Shown: positions 1-8,871, counted from the first letter of the stretch. The stretch is DNA of 64,000 bases from Amycolatopsis sp. NBC_01488 (GCF_036227105.1 NZ_CP109434.1:7846501-7910500), one strand, 5' to 3'. Numbers and translations are program-made. Notes: generated from the letters alone by a model not told the origin.

Positions 1-349
1 GAAGGTCTTCGAGGGAGATCCGCTCGGTCCACGGCGGCGACGACGGGTCGGCCGGTTCGTAGGTCGCCAGGGCCTCGGACTCCGGCGCGTAGCGGACGAC
101 GGTCGGCACCGCGGTCGCGATGTCGTCGTCGACCGGGCAGATCTTCGCGGTCAGCAGGGCGTTGATGAGGGAACTCTTGCCCTGCTTGAATTCCCCGACG
201 ACGTAGACGGTGACGTCCGGTTCGGACAGCAGGCGCCGGGCGTCGGTGAGGCGCTGGACGAGGTCGTCCCGCCCGTAGGCCTTCGCTCCCTTGACGGCGA
301 GGTCGAGGGTGTCGAGGGCGATGTGCCCCCCGCCGCTCGGCTCCTGCAT
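1..349 (-). CDS. Dynamin-family GTPase, N-terminal part (runs off the window)
   Basis: Only the first 116 or so residues are present; the gene continues beyond the window edge. The start is the ATG at 349 (protein begins MQEPSGGGHIALDTLDLAVK). A P-loop GEFKQGKSSLINALL at about residues 52-66 is the G1 motif typical of bacterial dynamin-like and IniA-type GTPases, and it is followed by a switch-I-like run with an ATAVPTVVRY motif, where the dynamin G2 threonine would lie. Dynamin-like proteins remodel membranes. The gene starts 31 nt after the stop of the Gln/Asn repeat protein on the same strand, so the two are probably co-transcribed. A repeat-rich protein followed by a dynamin GTPase recalls the mycobacterial iniB-iniA layout, but the repeat protein here shows no IniB sequence I recognise. 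Confidence 0.8.
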   Translation of the reverse strand, partial: MQEPSGGGHIALDTLDLAVKGAKAYGRDDLVQRLTDARRLLSEPDVTVYVVGEFKQGKSSLINALLTAKICPVDDDIATAVPTVVRYAPESEALATYEPADPSSPPWTERISLEDL

Positions 350-380
350 GACCGCTCCCCTTGCTGCTGCTTACGCCGGC

Positions 381-1442
381 TCAGACGTGCGGGTCGACGT
401 CGTGGTGGTAGTCGACGTGGTGGTCTTGGTGCTCCACGTCGTGGTGGTGCTCGTGCTCGTGGCTGTGGTGCTCGGTGGCCGCCTGCTCGCTGAACTGGTC
501 GCCGCCGTGGTGGCCGTGGGCCTGCTCGTTCTGGAAGATGTTCCCGTGGCCGCCGCTCGAGGCCTGCTCGTTGAACTGGTTGCCACCGTGGCCACCGGCG
601 CCCTGCTCGTTCTGGAAGATGTTCCCGTGGCCACCGGTCGAGGCCTGCTCGTTGAACTGGTTCCCGCCGTGGCCACCGGCGCCCTGCTCGTTCTGGAAGA
701 TGTTGCCGTGGCCGCCACTCGCAGCCTGCTCGTTGAACTGGTTCCCGCCGTGGCCACCCGAGGCCTGCTCGTTCTGGAAGATGTCCCCACGCCCACCGCT
801 GGAGGCCTGCTCGTTGAACTGGTTGCCACCGTGACCACCGGCGCCCTGCTCGTTCTGGAAGATGTCCCCACGCCCACCCGACGAGGCCTGCTCGTTGAAC
901 TGGTTCCCGCCGTGGCCACCCGAGGCCTGCTCGTTCTGGAAGATGTCCCCACGCCCACCGCTGGAGGCCTGCTCGTTGAACTGGTTGCCACCGTGACCAC
1001 CGGCGCCCTGCTCGTTCTGGAACACGTCCCCGTGGCGACCGGCCGAGGCCTGCTCGTTGAACTGGTTCCCACCGCGGCCGGCGCCCTGCTCGTTTTCGAA
1101 GATGTCCCCGCGTCCGCCGGTGGAGGCCTGCTCGTTGAACTGGTTCCCACCGTGACCACCGGAACCCTGCTCGTTCTGGAAGATGTCCCCACGCCCACCG
1201 CTGGAAGCCTGCTCGTTGAACTGGTTGCCGCCGCGGCCGGCGCCCTGCTCGTTCTGGAAGATGTCGCCGCGGCCACCCGACGAAGCCTGCTCGTTGAACT
1301 GGTCACCACCGTGGCCACCCGAGCCCTGCTCGTTCTGGAAGATGTCCCCCCGCCCACCGTCGGCAGCCTGCTCGTTGAACTGGTCGCCACCCCGGCCGGA
1401 ACCCTGCTCGCTCTGGAAAACGTCGCCCGATGAAGTCGTCAT
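381..1442 (-). CDS. Gln/Asn/Gly-rich tandem-repeat protein with His-rich tail
   Basis: 353 aa, no signal peptide or membrane segment. Nearly the whole protein is 12 tandem units of about 26-27 aa, each made of two related halves: (D/N)IFQNEQ and (D/N)QFNEQA separated by short Gly/Ser/His linkers. The last ~30 residues are dominated by His, Asp and Glu (for example EHHSHEHEHHHDVEHQDHH), suggesting metal or pH sensitivity. I chose the ATG at 1442 (MTTSSGDVFQ) because AGGAG lies 8 nt upstream; a longer frame to 1526 has no ribosome site. Function is unknown. Low complexity and Gln/Asn content suggest an assembling or scaffold protein, and its place directly upstream of a dynamin GTPase suggests membrane stress work. 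A possible SigB-like promoter (GTTT-N14-GAGTAG, 1560 to 1537 on the minus strand) lies ~95 nt upstream. Confidence 0.85.
   Translation of the reverse strand: MTTSSGDVFQSEQGSGRGGDQFNEQAADGGRGDIFQNEQGSGGHGGDQFNEQASSGGRGDIFQNEQGAGRGGNQFNEQASSGGRGDIFQNEQGSGGHGGNQFNEQASTGGRGDIFENEQGAGRGGNQFNEQASAGRHGDVFQNEQGAGGHGGNQFNEQASSGGRGDIFQNEQASGGHGGNQFNEQASSGGRGDIFQNEQGAGGHGGNQFNEQASSGGRGDIFQNEQASGGHGGNQFNEQAASGGHGNIFQNEQGAGGHGGNQFNEQASTGGHGNIFQNEQGAGGHGGNQFNEQASSGGHGNIFQNEQAHGHHGGDQFSEQAATEHHSHEHEHHHDVEHQDHHVDYHHDVDPHV
480..1440 (-). repeat. Tandem DNA repeat, 12 units of about 78-81 bp
   Basis: The coding repeat of the Gln/Asn-rich protein is also a DNA repeat: the string ctgctcgttgaactggt recurs every ~78-81 bp across the gene, and ctgctcgttctggaagatgt alternates with it. 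Some units are nearly identical (for example around 780-860 and 950-1010), which points to recent unit duplication or gene conversion. Unit number may vary between strains. Confidence 0.9.
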
Positions 1443-1536
1443 CGTGTGCACTCCTGACATTCGGATCGGTGAAGCCCGTGCCCCTCCGTTGTCATCCAGT
1501 CTCGGTCCGGCGGGCGCCCGGGTCATGAGTAGCGGC

Positions 1537-1560
1537 CTACTCGGGTTCGCCCACGCAAAC
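1537..1560 (-). promoter_or_regulatory. Possible SigB/SigF-type promoter of the repeat protein
   Basis: On the minus strand GTTT (1560-1557) is followed after 14 nt by GAGTAG (1542-1537), one base away from the GGGTAG form of the actinobacterial SigB/SigF -10 element. It sits ~95 nt upstream of the start at 1442, in the gap after the LAL regulator. Weak evidence by itself. Confidence 0.3.
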
Positions 1561-1572
1561 GGCGAGAGCTAC

Positions 1573-4143
1573 CTAGGGACCGTCGCCGGGACTACTCCCC
1601 GAGGCGAGCGGGCCTACCACCGACGCCAGCTCGCGCCGCCCGGAAATACCCAGCTTCGCGTAGACGCCGTGCAGCACGTTGTCGACCGTGCGCACCGAAA
1701 CCACGAGCCGGTCCGCGACCGCTCGGCTCGTCAAGCCCGTCGCCACCAGGCGGGCGATCTCCAGTTCGCGGACCGTCAAGTCCAACGGCGTGTCCAGCGA
1801 CGAAAGCGCCGGCGTCGCAGCGTCCTCACAGGACGCCAGCCACGCCCGCGCGCGCTGGGCCGACATCGCCGCGCTGCCGTTCTTGCCCTCCGCGCGGTAC
1901 ACCCGCGCGGCCTGGGCCGAGGCCTCCGCCGCGAGCAGCCGCGCGCCCACCTCGGCGAAGGACGAAGCCACCTCGTCCAACGCCGAAGCGTCCGACACCG
2001 CGCAAGCGTGCGCGGAGTAGAGCGCCGCCATTCCGCCCGCCGCCGGGATTTCCCCCGGCGAGGCACCGAATCTCACCAGGTCGTGGCGGATCTCGGCCGC
2101 GACCGCGAGCCGGCCGTCCGCCGAAGCCACGGAAGCCGCCGAAGTCGCCAGCTCCACCGCCCGGGACAGCTCGCCCCGCGCCGCGGCCACCCACGCGCCG
2201 TCCCACTCGCCGACCGGCTCCGTGACCCGGCCGCTCATCGCCGTCGCGCGGACCAGCGCCGCCGCGACGGCCGGGCGGAACTCGTGTGGCTGGTCGTGCG
2301 CGTCCGCGGCGAGGGCCTCGCGCAGCCAGCGGATCGCGCCGCGGACGTTGCCGTAGGCGAGCGCGACCGTCCCGAGCGACGCCGCCGCGCCCGCGACCGC
2401 CGGGCCCCACCGGTCCCGGACGGCGTCCCGGTAGCCGTCCCCGGCCCGGTCTTCAGCCTCCTCGAGCCGGCCCGCCCGGCACAGCGCGACGATCCGCGCG
2501 TGCTCCAGCCGCACGCGCGCACCGGGCGCGAACGCGTCCGGGATGCGACCGGCGATCTCCAGACCTTCGTCGACGACGCCGAGACACGCGTCCGTCCGGC
2601 CGGACGAAGCCAGCGCCCCGGCCGCGACGACCAGCGCCGCGAGCCGGAGCGCGTCGCCGCGCCGGTTGCGGTCCAGCACCGGCCCGAGCAGGTCCACCGC
2701 CTCGCGCGACGCCCCCGCCGCCGCGAGCAGGGCCGCCTGGGCGGTCGCCAGCTCATCCGCGGCCGAAGCGCCGGACACCGCCGTCTCGGCCGTGTCCAGC
2801 ACCGCGGAAGCCTCGTCGCAGCGGTTCAGGCCGAACGCCAGGTTCCGGGCGCGAGTCGCGGCGACGCGGGCGTGCTGCGCGTCCGACACCGTCTCACCGG
2901 CGAGCTCCACGAGCAGCGAGTCGGCATCGGCGTGGCGGCCGCCGGCGATCCGGACCTGGGCGAGCAGGAACTTCGCGCCGAAGCCGCCGCCCATCCGGGC
3001 GGCTTCGGCCGCCAGCTGCTCGGCCTGCGGGAAGTCCTTGCGCAGCAACGTCTCCGCCGCGGCCCGGACCAGCTGCGGGTCGGTCGGCAGCCCGGCGGCC
3101 AGCCGCCACCGCACCAGCCGCGGCTTGTCCTCGGCGCGCCGCGCGCCGGTGAGGTCGAGAGTCTGCGCGAGCATCCGGTAGGTGTCGCGCTGCCGCAGCG
3201 GCGACGTCCGGCGCCGGATCACGTCGGCGTAGAGCGGGTGGGCGAGGCGGACGTTCAGCCGCCGCCCGGTCCGCTCGGAGACGACCAGCCCGGCCCGCTC
3301 GGTCGAGGCGAGGACGCGCTCGGCGCCGAGCCGCACCAGCGGTTCCACGCCCAGCGGCTCCCCGAACGCGAGCAGCTCCAGCAGCCGCCGCTCGTCGGCG
3401 TCGACCCGGTCGGTGCGGGTCTCGATCAGCTCGACCAGCCGCGGGGTGGCGGCCAGGGCGCCGCTCCACCGCCACACGCCGTCCTCGGCCGACAGCGAGC
3501 CGCTGTCGAGGCCGCCCTGCACCAGCTCGCGCAGGAACAGCGGATTGCCGAGGGCCAGGCTCCACAGCCGGTGCTCGGCGCCGTCGTCGAGCCGCCCGCC
3601 CAGCGCCGCGGTGATCAGCTCGGTGGTCTGCGGCCGGGTGAGCTCGCGGATGTCCAGCCGCTCGGCGACGCGGTCCTTCCACATCGCGAACACCGGGTCG
3701 GGCACGCTCACGCCGTGCGGCGCGATCACGAGCACGAACGCCGACGCGGTCGCGGCCAGCTGGTGCACCAGGGTCGCGGACAGGTCGTCGAGCAGGTGGG
3801 CGTCGTCGACGCACAGCACCAGCCGGCGCCCCTCCGCGCCACGGGTGAGGTGGCCGGCGACCTGGTTGAGCCGGTGCGCGCGGTCCCCCGTGCCGTCCGC
3901 GGTGCCGGGCAGCAGGTGGGCGAACGCGCCGAACGGGATCGTCGACGCCGAGGACATCGCGCGCACCCAGTGCGTGCGCGCCCCGCCGGCGGCCAGCTCG
4001 GCCAGCAGCACCTTGGCCAGGCGCGTCTTGCCGGCGCCGGCACGCCCGGTCAGCAGCAGCCCGCACACCTCGGGATCGGCCAGCGCCCGGCGCGCGAACG
4101 CAAGCTCCTGTTCGCGGCCGACCAGCGGCCAGTCGTTCGCCAC
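1573..4143 (-). CDS. LuxR-family (LAL) ATP-binding transcriptional regulator
   Basis: About 856 aa, the usual size of large ATP-binding LuxR (LAL) regulators. The N-terminus has GREQEL and a Walker A GRAGAGKTRLAK (~residues 33-44), then a Walker B-like LVLCVDDAHLL, marking an AAA/NACHT-like ATPase; the middle is an alpha-helical TPR-like region. The C-terminus carries a GerE/LuxR helix-turn-helix: LTVRELEIARLVATGL, then SRAVADRLVVSVRTVDNVL. Start: a GTG at 4149 lies only 2 nt from GGAGG, so the GTG at 4143 (8 nt spacing) is more likely. The gene ends 130 nt upstream of the repeat protein on the same strand and could control it and the dynamin gene; that is inference. The ligand is unknown. 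Confidence 0.9.
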   Translation of the reverse strand: MANDWPLVGREQELAFARRALADPEVCGLLLTGRAGAGKTRLAKVLLAELAAGGARTHWVRAMSSASTIPFGAFAHLLPGTADGTGDRAHRLNQVAGHLTRGAEGRRLVLCVDDAHLLDDLSATLVHQLAATASAFVLVIAPHGVSVPDPVFAMWKDRVAERLDIRELTRPQTTELITAALGGRLDDGAEHRLWSLALGNPLFLRELVQGGLDSGSLSAEDGVWRWSGALAATPRLVELIETRTDRVDADERRLLELLAFGEPLGVEPLVRLGAERVLASTERAGLVVSERTGRRLNVRLAHPLYADVIRRRTSPLRQRDTYRMLAQTLDLTGARRAEDKPRLVRWRLAAGLPTDPQLVRAAAETLLRKDFPQAEQLAAEAARMGGGFGAKFLLAQVRIAGGRHADADSLLVELAGETVSDAQHARVAATRARNLAFGLNRCDEASAVLDTAETAVSGASAADELATAQAALLAAAGASREAVDLLGPVLDRNRRGDALRLAALVVAAGALASSGRTDACLGVVDEGLEIAGRIPDAFAPGARVRLEHARIVALCRAGRLEEAEDRAGDGYRDAVRDRWGPAVAGAAASLGTVALAYGNVRGAIRWLREALAADAHDQPHEFRPAVAAALVRATAMSGRVTEPVGEWDGAWVAAARGELSRAVELATSAASVASADGRLAVAAEIRHDLVRFGASPGEIPAAGGMAALYSAHACAVSDASALDEVASSFAEVGARLLAAEASAQAARVYRAEGKNGSAAMSAQRARAWLASCEDAATPALSSLDTPLDLTVRELEIARLVATGLTSRAVADRLVVSVRTVDNVLHGVYAKLGISGRRELASVVGPLASGSSPGDGP

Positions 4144-4349
4144 ACCCACTGCCTCCCCAACCCCTCACGGGCTTTCCGGTGCCCGCGCACAACCGTTCCT
4201 CGGATAATGACTACGCGGGCCCCGCCCAAGTACCGAATCCGCGCGGCGATTTGGCATAAATCGATGAGCGGTGCCGCGAATGCGACACAACGGACAGTCG
4301 ATCTCCCATTTCGCGTGAGCATTTATCGGTCATTGCCGGAATACCGTTA

Positions 4350-4955
4350 TCAGCGACTTCCCGGTGATTCTTTTTCCGGCGCGAGCATCATTCCTACGAC
4401 GCGCGGCAGGACCACCGCGTTCCACCCGGCCATCGCGGTGACCAACGCCGGCTCCGGGCCGCCGGTCCACACGCGCACCTGGCCGGCGCGCAGGTCGGTG
4501 CCGAGCACGCCGGCCCACGGCACCTTCGGCGCGAACCACCGCCTGCCGCGCAGCCCTTCGGCGTCCGCGTCGATCCGCGGGTGCCCGCCCCCGCCGAACC
4601 GGGCGGTGGCGCCGGCCGTGATCGCGTCGACCGCCGCCAGCGCGATCCGCGGGCAGGCCGCCGATTCGACCAGCTCGACCAGCCGCCGCCACGTCTCGCG
4701 CGCGTCGTCCAGCTCGCTGCCGCCGCGGAAGGCGTCGAACACGAACCGGCTCCGCACGGGGCCGTGGGCCAGGCCCAGCGCGTAGCTGGCCTGGTGTGGC
4801 CGGGCCGCCGCGTGGTAGGCGACCCGGTCCACTTCGGCCAGCCGGAAGACCCGGTCCCCGATCACGATCACCTCGCCCGCCGCGGCGAGCGTGCGGCCGC
4901 CGCTCGAGACGCGGACCTCGCCGGACCCGGTGAACGAGAACTTCCCGCCCGCCAT
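4350..4955 (-). CDS. Hypothetical protein (PH-like fold possible)
   Basis: 201 aa, MAGGKFSFTGSGEVRVSSGG at the N-terminus. No signal peptide or membrane helix. The first ~75 residues alternate short beta-like strands with glycines (GEVIVIGDRVFRLAEVDRVAY), as in small beta-barrel or PH-like domains used in actinobacteria to read surface or stress states. I do not recognise a named family. It begins 4 nt after the stop of the membrane-anchored protein upstream, so the two form an operon. The 3' end is followed by a 200-bp AT-richer gap before the LAL regulator. Confidence 0.7.
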   Translation of the reverse strand: MAGGKFSFTGSGEVRVSSGGRTLAAAGEVIVIGDRVFRLAEVDRVAYHAAARPHQASYALGLAHGPVRSRFVFDAFRGGSELDDARETWRRLVELVESAACPRIALAAVDAITAGATARFGGGGHPRIDADAEGLRGRRWFAPKVPWAGVLGTDLRAGQVRVWTGGPEPALVTAMAGWNAVVLPRVVGMMLAPEKESPGSR

Positions 4956-4959
4956 CGGA

Positions 4960-5391
4960 TTACTTGCCGGTCTTCGCCAGGCAGAGCACGACGCCGGTGT
5001 CCCCTTCCTTGCCCTCCCAGAACACCTGGTCGGCGTCCGGGTACGGGGTGCACGCGCTGATCTGCGCCTCGATCTGGGTCTTGTCTTCGACGCGGGCGAC
5101 GACCTTGAGCGTGGCCTCCGGCGTCCCGCAGTCGACGATCTTCACGGAGTTCTCGCCGCTTTCGGTGACGCAGTTGCCGACCTGGGCGTTCTCGCCGTTG
5201 GACCGGGTGGCCACCCAGACCAGCGCGAGGACCCCGGCGACCAGGATCAGGAACACGGTGAGCACGATCTTCTGCCGCCGCTTCGACTTCTTCGGCGCGG
5301 CCGGCGGCTGGGGCGGCGGGCCGGGCATCCCGGCCTGCGGCGGCACGGGGCGGGTCGGGTCCGGGTACTGGGGTCCACCCGTCTGGGTCAT
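4960..5391 (-). CDS. Membrane-anchored Pro-rich-N-terminal protein with extracytoplasmic Cys domain
   Basis: 143 aa. The first ~35 residues are proline-rich (MTQTGGPQYPDPTRPVPPQA), followed by a basic stretch KKSKRRQK and one membrane helix (IVLTVFLILVAGVLALVWVA, ~residues 42-61). The exported part (~80 aa) has three cysteines in a VGNC...VDC...SAC spacing and a further VLCL, resembling the LppU/SCO3897-type small extracytoplasmic domains common in actinomycetes. The start at 5391 has GGAGG 7 nt upstream; a longer frame to 5640 lacks one. Operon with the hypothetical gene 4 nt downstream. Role unknown. Confidence 0.8.
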   Translation of the reverse strand: MTQTGGPQYPDPTRPVPPQAGMPGPPPQPPAAPKKSKRRQKIVLTVFLILVAGVLALVWVATRSNGENAQVGNCVTESGENSVKIVDCGTPEATLKVVARVEDKTQIEAQISACTPYPDADQVFWEGKEGDTGVVLCLAKTGK

Positions 5392-5521
5392 GGCGTTTCC
5401 TCCCTCGAACGTCCAGCTGTCGCCTTCTAGGCGTTCCACTCGCGTTCCACGGCGTTCCACCCGCAGTTCCGCGCCAGGGGCCAGGATGGGACCGCCCCGC
5501 CGCCGACGTGAGGACCCGAGG

Positions 5522-6928
5522 ATGACCCGACTGCCGGCCTTGGCCGTCACCGCTCTGACCACCGCCGCGCTGCTGACCGGCGGGACGGCCGAAGCCGCGA
5601 GCCCGCCGTTCACCGCCTCGGTCTTCCGCGCGACGCACAACAGCTATTCCGGCGACGTCGACGGCGCCAAGAGCTCGATCGCCTACCAGCTCGACCACGG
5701 CGTCCGGTTCATCGAGTACGACATCCACGACAACGGCTACGCCACGAACCACGACTACGGCGTCGGCCACGACTCGCCCGGCAACGCCGTCGACCACAGC
5801 GGCGGCAACCCGGCCTCGAACAACCTGCGCGACTGGCTGTCGGTGGTGAACACGTGGTCGGCCGCGCACCCGGCGGCCGCGCCGATCGTCGTCATGCTCG
5901 ACCTCAAGGACGACCTGACCGACAACGCGAACTACGCGGCGGGCAACCTCGTCGCGGTCAACGACGAGCTGGAGTCGGTGTTCGGCAGCCGGCTGCTGCG
6001 CGCCCAGGACTACCCGGCCGGGCAGCCGACCGTGGACGCGCTGCGCGGGCGCGTGCTGCCGCTGCTGTCCGGGGACGGCGGCACCCGCAGCGAGTACAAG
6101 CGCGACGTCGGGTACCACCCGGCCGTCGCGATCAACGGCCGCGGCCAGGTCGTCGAGTTGCACGACTCGGGCGGCGGCGCACTCTGGTACTGGACCGGCA
6201 CGTACGGCGCCGACGGCCGGGTGACCTGGCTGCGGCACGGGAAGTACGACAGCGGCCAGACGCCGGCCGTCGCGCTGAACGACGACGGCGACCTCGTCGA
6301 GGTCCACCAGTCGCAGACCGCGTCGACGCTCTGGTACCACGTCGGCAAGCTCGGCGCCGACGGCGAGATCACCTGGCAGGCCAGCCACCAGTACGACAAC
6401 GGCGTGCAGCCGACGGTCGCCTTCACCGACGCGACGCACCTGCGGGAGATCCACCAGAGCCAGAGCAGCAGCCAGAACTGGACCTGGAACGGCACCCTGT
6501 CGGCCACGACGGTCGCGTGGACCGGCAACGCCAAGACGTCCGACGCGCGGTTCGCCAAGGACACCGCCACCACCGGCACCCGGCGCGTGCGGGTGTGGAC
6601 CGGCGCGGACGGCCCGACGCCGTCGAACACCCTGCGCGCGGACACCGCGAGCGTCCCCGGCGACCGGATCCGCTACCGGCAGGTCGCGTTCGACGAGTTC
6701 CAGCAGGGCGACAGCGCGGAGCTGCAGCAGGGCGCGCTGTTCTACGGCGCGCCCGCGACGGAGTCGGCGTTCATCACCTCGGCCCGCCAGTCGGGCAAGC
6801 TGGTCCGCGGCTGGGACTTCGACTCGGCGGGCGACGCGACCACGCCCCTGGCGAACTACCCGGCGACGAACCACCCGTACGACGCCTGGTACCAGACCAT
6901 GGTCACCCAGAACGGCGCGGTCGAGTAG
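5522..6928 (+). CDS. Secreted PI-PLC-like phosphodiesterase with inserted repeat domain
   Basis: 468 aa with a Sec signal peptide (~1-25, ending TAEAAS). The PI-PLC X-type TIM barrel begins at RATHNSYSG (~residue 37; the His is the expected catalytic residue), continues through FIEYDIHDNGY and PIVVMLDLKDD, and breaks off near residue 195. Residues ~196-335 are three ~48-residue repeats with a P(A/T)VA...EHQS...W pattern, like lectin or propeller blades. The barrel then resumes (RYRQVAFDEFQQGD ... NYPATNHPYDAWYQTM). Known family members cleave phosphatidylinositol or related phosphodiesters outside the cell; the substrate here is unknown. The gene faces the 143-aa membrane-protein gene divergently across 130 bp. 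Start ATG 5522 chosen to fit the signal peptide. Confidence 0.8.
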   Translation: MTRLPALAVTALTTAALLTGGTAEAASPPFTASVFRATHNSYSGDVDGAKSSIAYQLDHGVRFIEYDIHDNGYATNHDYGVGHDSPGNAVDHSGGNPASNNLRDWLSVVNTWSAAHPAAAPIVVMLDLKDDLTDNANYAAGNLVAVNDELESVFGSRLLRAQDYPAGQPTVDALRGRVLPLLSGDGGTRSEYKRDVGYHPAVAINGRGQVVELHDSGGGALWYWTGTYGADGRVTWLRHGKYDSGQTPAVALNDDGDLVEVHQSQTASTLWYHVGKLGADGEITWQASHQYDNGVQPTVAFTDATHLREIHQSQSSSQNWTWNGTLSATTVAWTGNAKTSDARFAKDTATTGTRRVRVWTGADGPTPSNTLRADTASVPGDRIRYRQVAFDEFQQGDSAELQQGALFYGAPATESAFITSARQSGKLVRGWDFDSAGDATTPLANYPATNHPYDAWYQTMVTQNGAVE

Positions 6929-6939
6929 GCCCCGGCGGT

Positions 6940-6981
6940 CGTGAGTGGGAAACAGTGTCAGTACCCTGTTTCCCACTCACG
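6940..6981. terminator. Perfect 16-bp inverted repeat between convergent genes
   Basis: Arms 6940-6955 (cgtgagtgggaaacag) and 6966-6981 are exact reverse complements around a 10-nt loop. It lies 12 nt after the PLC stop and 7 nt after the stop of the convergent TPR gene, so it can serve as a terminator for both. It lacks a T-run, as is usual at this G+C content. Confidence 0.8.
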
Positions 6982-6987
6982 AGCCGG

Positions 6988-8871
6988 TCAGCCGGGGTGG
7001 TAGGAGCAGCGGGTGCCGGTGCGGACGCCGTCGCGCAGGACGTCGCCGATCACCGCGTCCGCCGCGGCGATCCGGGTCAGCGCGCGGCGGATCGCCTTGC
7101 CCACCGCGATCCGCGCCTTCTCCTCGGCACCCGCGAACTCGCGGACGCGGCCGGCGAGCCCGGCGGCGGCCGACAGCTCGCCCAGCAGCCAGTCGCGTTC
7201 GGTGCGCACCTGCTCCGCGCGGCTCGTGTCGTGGTTGGCCTCGTGCTCGTCGAGCTCGGCCTCGAGGTTCGCGAGCCAGCGCCGGTAGTGCGCGGTCGCC
7301 GTCCGGTCGAGCACCGGCTGCCCGGACGTCACCTCGGCCACCACCCCGTGCGCCAGCTCGACGGCGGTCAGCTCGTGGCCCGGGTTGTCCAGCAGCGTCG
7401 CGAGGTAGCCCATGCCGACGCTGTGCTCGACCAGCGCGGACCGCCCGTCCAGGGCGAAGAGCCAGTGACTGCCTTGACGCCGGCACGTCACGCGCCGGTC
7501 GGCGACGCGGGAGGTGAAGTCCGGCAGCACCATCCCGAGCTGCTCGGCCTCGCGCGCCGCTACGGCCCGCTCCCGCCCAGCCTCGGCCGACGCGGGTCCG
7601 AGTGCCTGCGCGAGCCGGGCGCGGGACAGCGCCGCGGCCGGCCAGTGCGCCAGCGCGAGGTTGTCGCGCACCGCCGCCCGGAAGTGCTCCGCGGCGCACT
7701 CCGGTTCGCCCGCGGTCAGCATCGCCACGCCCAGCGCGTGCTGCACCGAGCCGAAGCAGGCGACGCCGAGGCTGGCCGTCATCGGCAACCGCGCGAACGG
7801 CGTCAGCAGCGCGTACGCCGCCAGCGCCGATTCGACGTCCGCGAGCAGGTACGCGGACTCGACGATCCCGTACAGGGACACGAGCCAGCTGCTCGACCGC
7901 GGCAGCAGCGCCAGATCCCGCCCGCGCAGCCGGGCCAGCGCCCCGGCGGCCTCGCGCTCGTCCCCGGCCGTCGCGGCGGCCACGGCCAGCCCGGCGATCA
8001 TCGCGTTGTCGACGGCGCTGAGCGTCGGCGAATGCACCGTGTCCCGCAGCACCGGCAGCAGCTCGGCGACGCGGCCCTGGTACCAGCGGACCGCCCCGAC
8101 CTGCGCGGTGTACCAGCCGATCACGTCGGCGTCCCCCGCCTGCTCGCCGCGCAGCGCGCAGGCCGCCGCGCGCGCTTCGGCCTCGGCGAACCGGCCCGCG
8201 CGGATGCTGAGCATGACGTCGATCGCGTCGAGCACGAAGCCGACCGCGAGGTGGTCGCGTTCGGCCAGCAGGCCGCGCAGGTCGGCGAGCCCGCGCTGGG
8301 CGTGCGGGTCGCCGTCGAGGAAGAGGTCGACCGTGCGCCAGAGCGTGCCCATCAGCAGGTCACTGCGCCGTCCGGTCCGGAAGCCTTCGGTGATCAGCTC
8401 CTGCGCGAGCGCCCGGCGCTGGCTGCCGTGGTCGGGCCCGAGCAGGCAGTGGTGGGCGAGGCTCGCGGCCTCGGCCCAGGCGACCGGATCGCCCGCGCGC
8501 TTGGCTTCTTCGAGGACGGCGAGGATCTCGTTGCTCTCCCCCGCCACGTAGTCGGCCTCGCCGGCGAGCCGGGCCTTGAGGCGCAGGGCCAGCGACGACC
8601 CCGGGTCGACCGCCGTGCGTGCGCTGCGCAGCCGCGCCTGCAGCAACGCCGCCGCGGGCGCGCTCCGGTGTTCGTGGACCCACAGCCCGCCCATGCCGAG
8701 CGCGGCGCGTGCCATCCCGGTGCCGTCGCACTCGGCCTCCGCGGCCCGGTACGCGCGGTCGAACCACTCCCGGCCGGCGCGCAGGTCGCCGTCGGCCTCG
8801 AGTGCGCGCTCCCCGTTGCGCAGCAGCTCGCCCAGTGCGGTGGCCGCCGGTCGCGTTTCGCTGTCCAGCAT
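6988..8871 (-). CDS. TPR-rich protein with C-terminal winged-helix-like region
   Basis: 627 aa, ATG at 8871 with a purine-rich GGGGGAGAGGGGG upstream. Most of the protein is alternating Ala/Leu helices in the style of tetratricopeptide repeats. The C-terminal ~190 residues contain LDGRSALVEHSVGMGYLATLLDNPGHELTAVEL (not contiguous with a known catalytic site), a segment seen at the end of actinobacterial AAA/TPR regulators that looks like a winged helix, and a charged coiled coil (EAELDEHEANHDTSRAEQVR). No ATPase domain or DNA-binding HTH of LuxR or SARP type is evident, so this seems to be only the sensory and helical part of such regulators. Divergent from the FAD monooxygenase across 200 bp, which it might regulate; inference. 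Confidence 0.7.
   Translation of the reverse strand: MLDSETRPAATALGELLRNGERALEADGDLRAGREWFDRAYRAAEAECDGTGMARAALGMGGLWVHEHRSAPAAALLQARLRSARTAVDPGSSLALRLKARLAGEADYVAGESNEILAVLEEAKRAGDPVAWAEAASLAHHCLLGPDHGSQRRALAQELITEGFRTGRRSDLLMGTLWRTVDLFLDGDPHAQRGLADLRGLLAERDHLAVGFVLDAIDVMLSIRAGRFAEAEARAAACALRGEQAGDADVIGWYTAQVGAVRWYQGRVAELLPVLRDTVHSPTLSAVDNAMIAGLAVAAATAGDEREAAGALARLRGRDLALLPRSSSWLVSLYGIVESAYLLADVESALAAYALLTPFARLPMTASLGVACFGSVQHALGVAMLTAGEPECAAEHFRAAVRDNLALAHWPAAALSRARLAQALGPASAEAGRERAVAAREAEQLGMVLPDFTSRVADRRVTCRRQGSHWLFALDGRSALVEHSVGMGYLATLLDNPGHELTAVELAHGVVAEVTSGQPVLDRTATAHYRRWLANLEAELDEHEANHDTSRAEQVRTERDWLLGELSAAAGLAGRVREFAGAEEKARIAVGKAIRRALTRIAAADAVIGDVLRDGVRTGTRCSYHPG

Noticed and set aside
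291..1433. Plus-strand repeat protein frame opposite the Gln/Asn repeat gene
   Set aside because: A by-product of the 78-81 bp period being in frame on both strands; the minus-strand start has a good ribosome site and the balanced composition.
1183..4785. 1200-aa open frame on the plus strand
   Set aside because: Antisense to the LAL regulator and repeat gene, Arg/Pro-rich shadow composition, no ribosome site.
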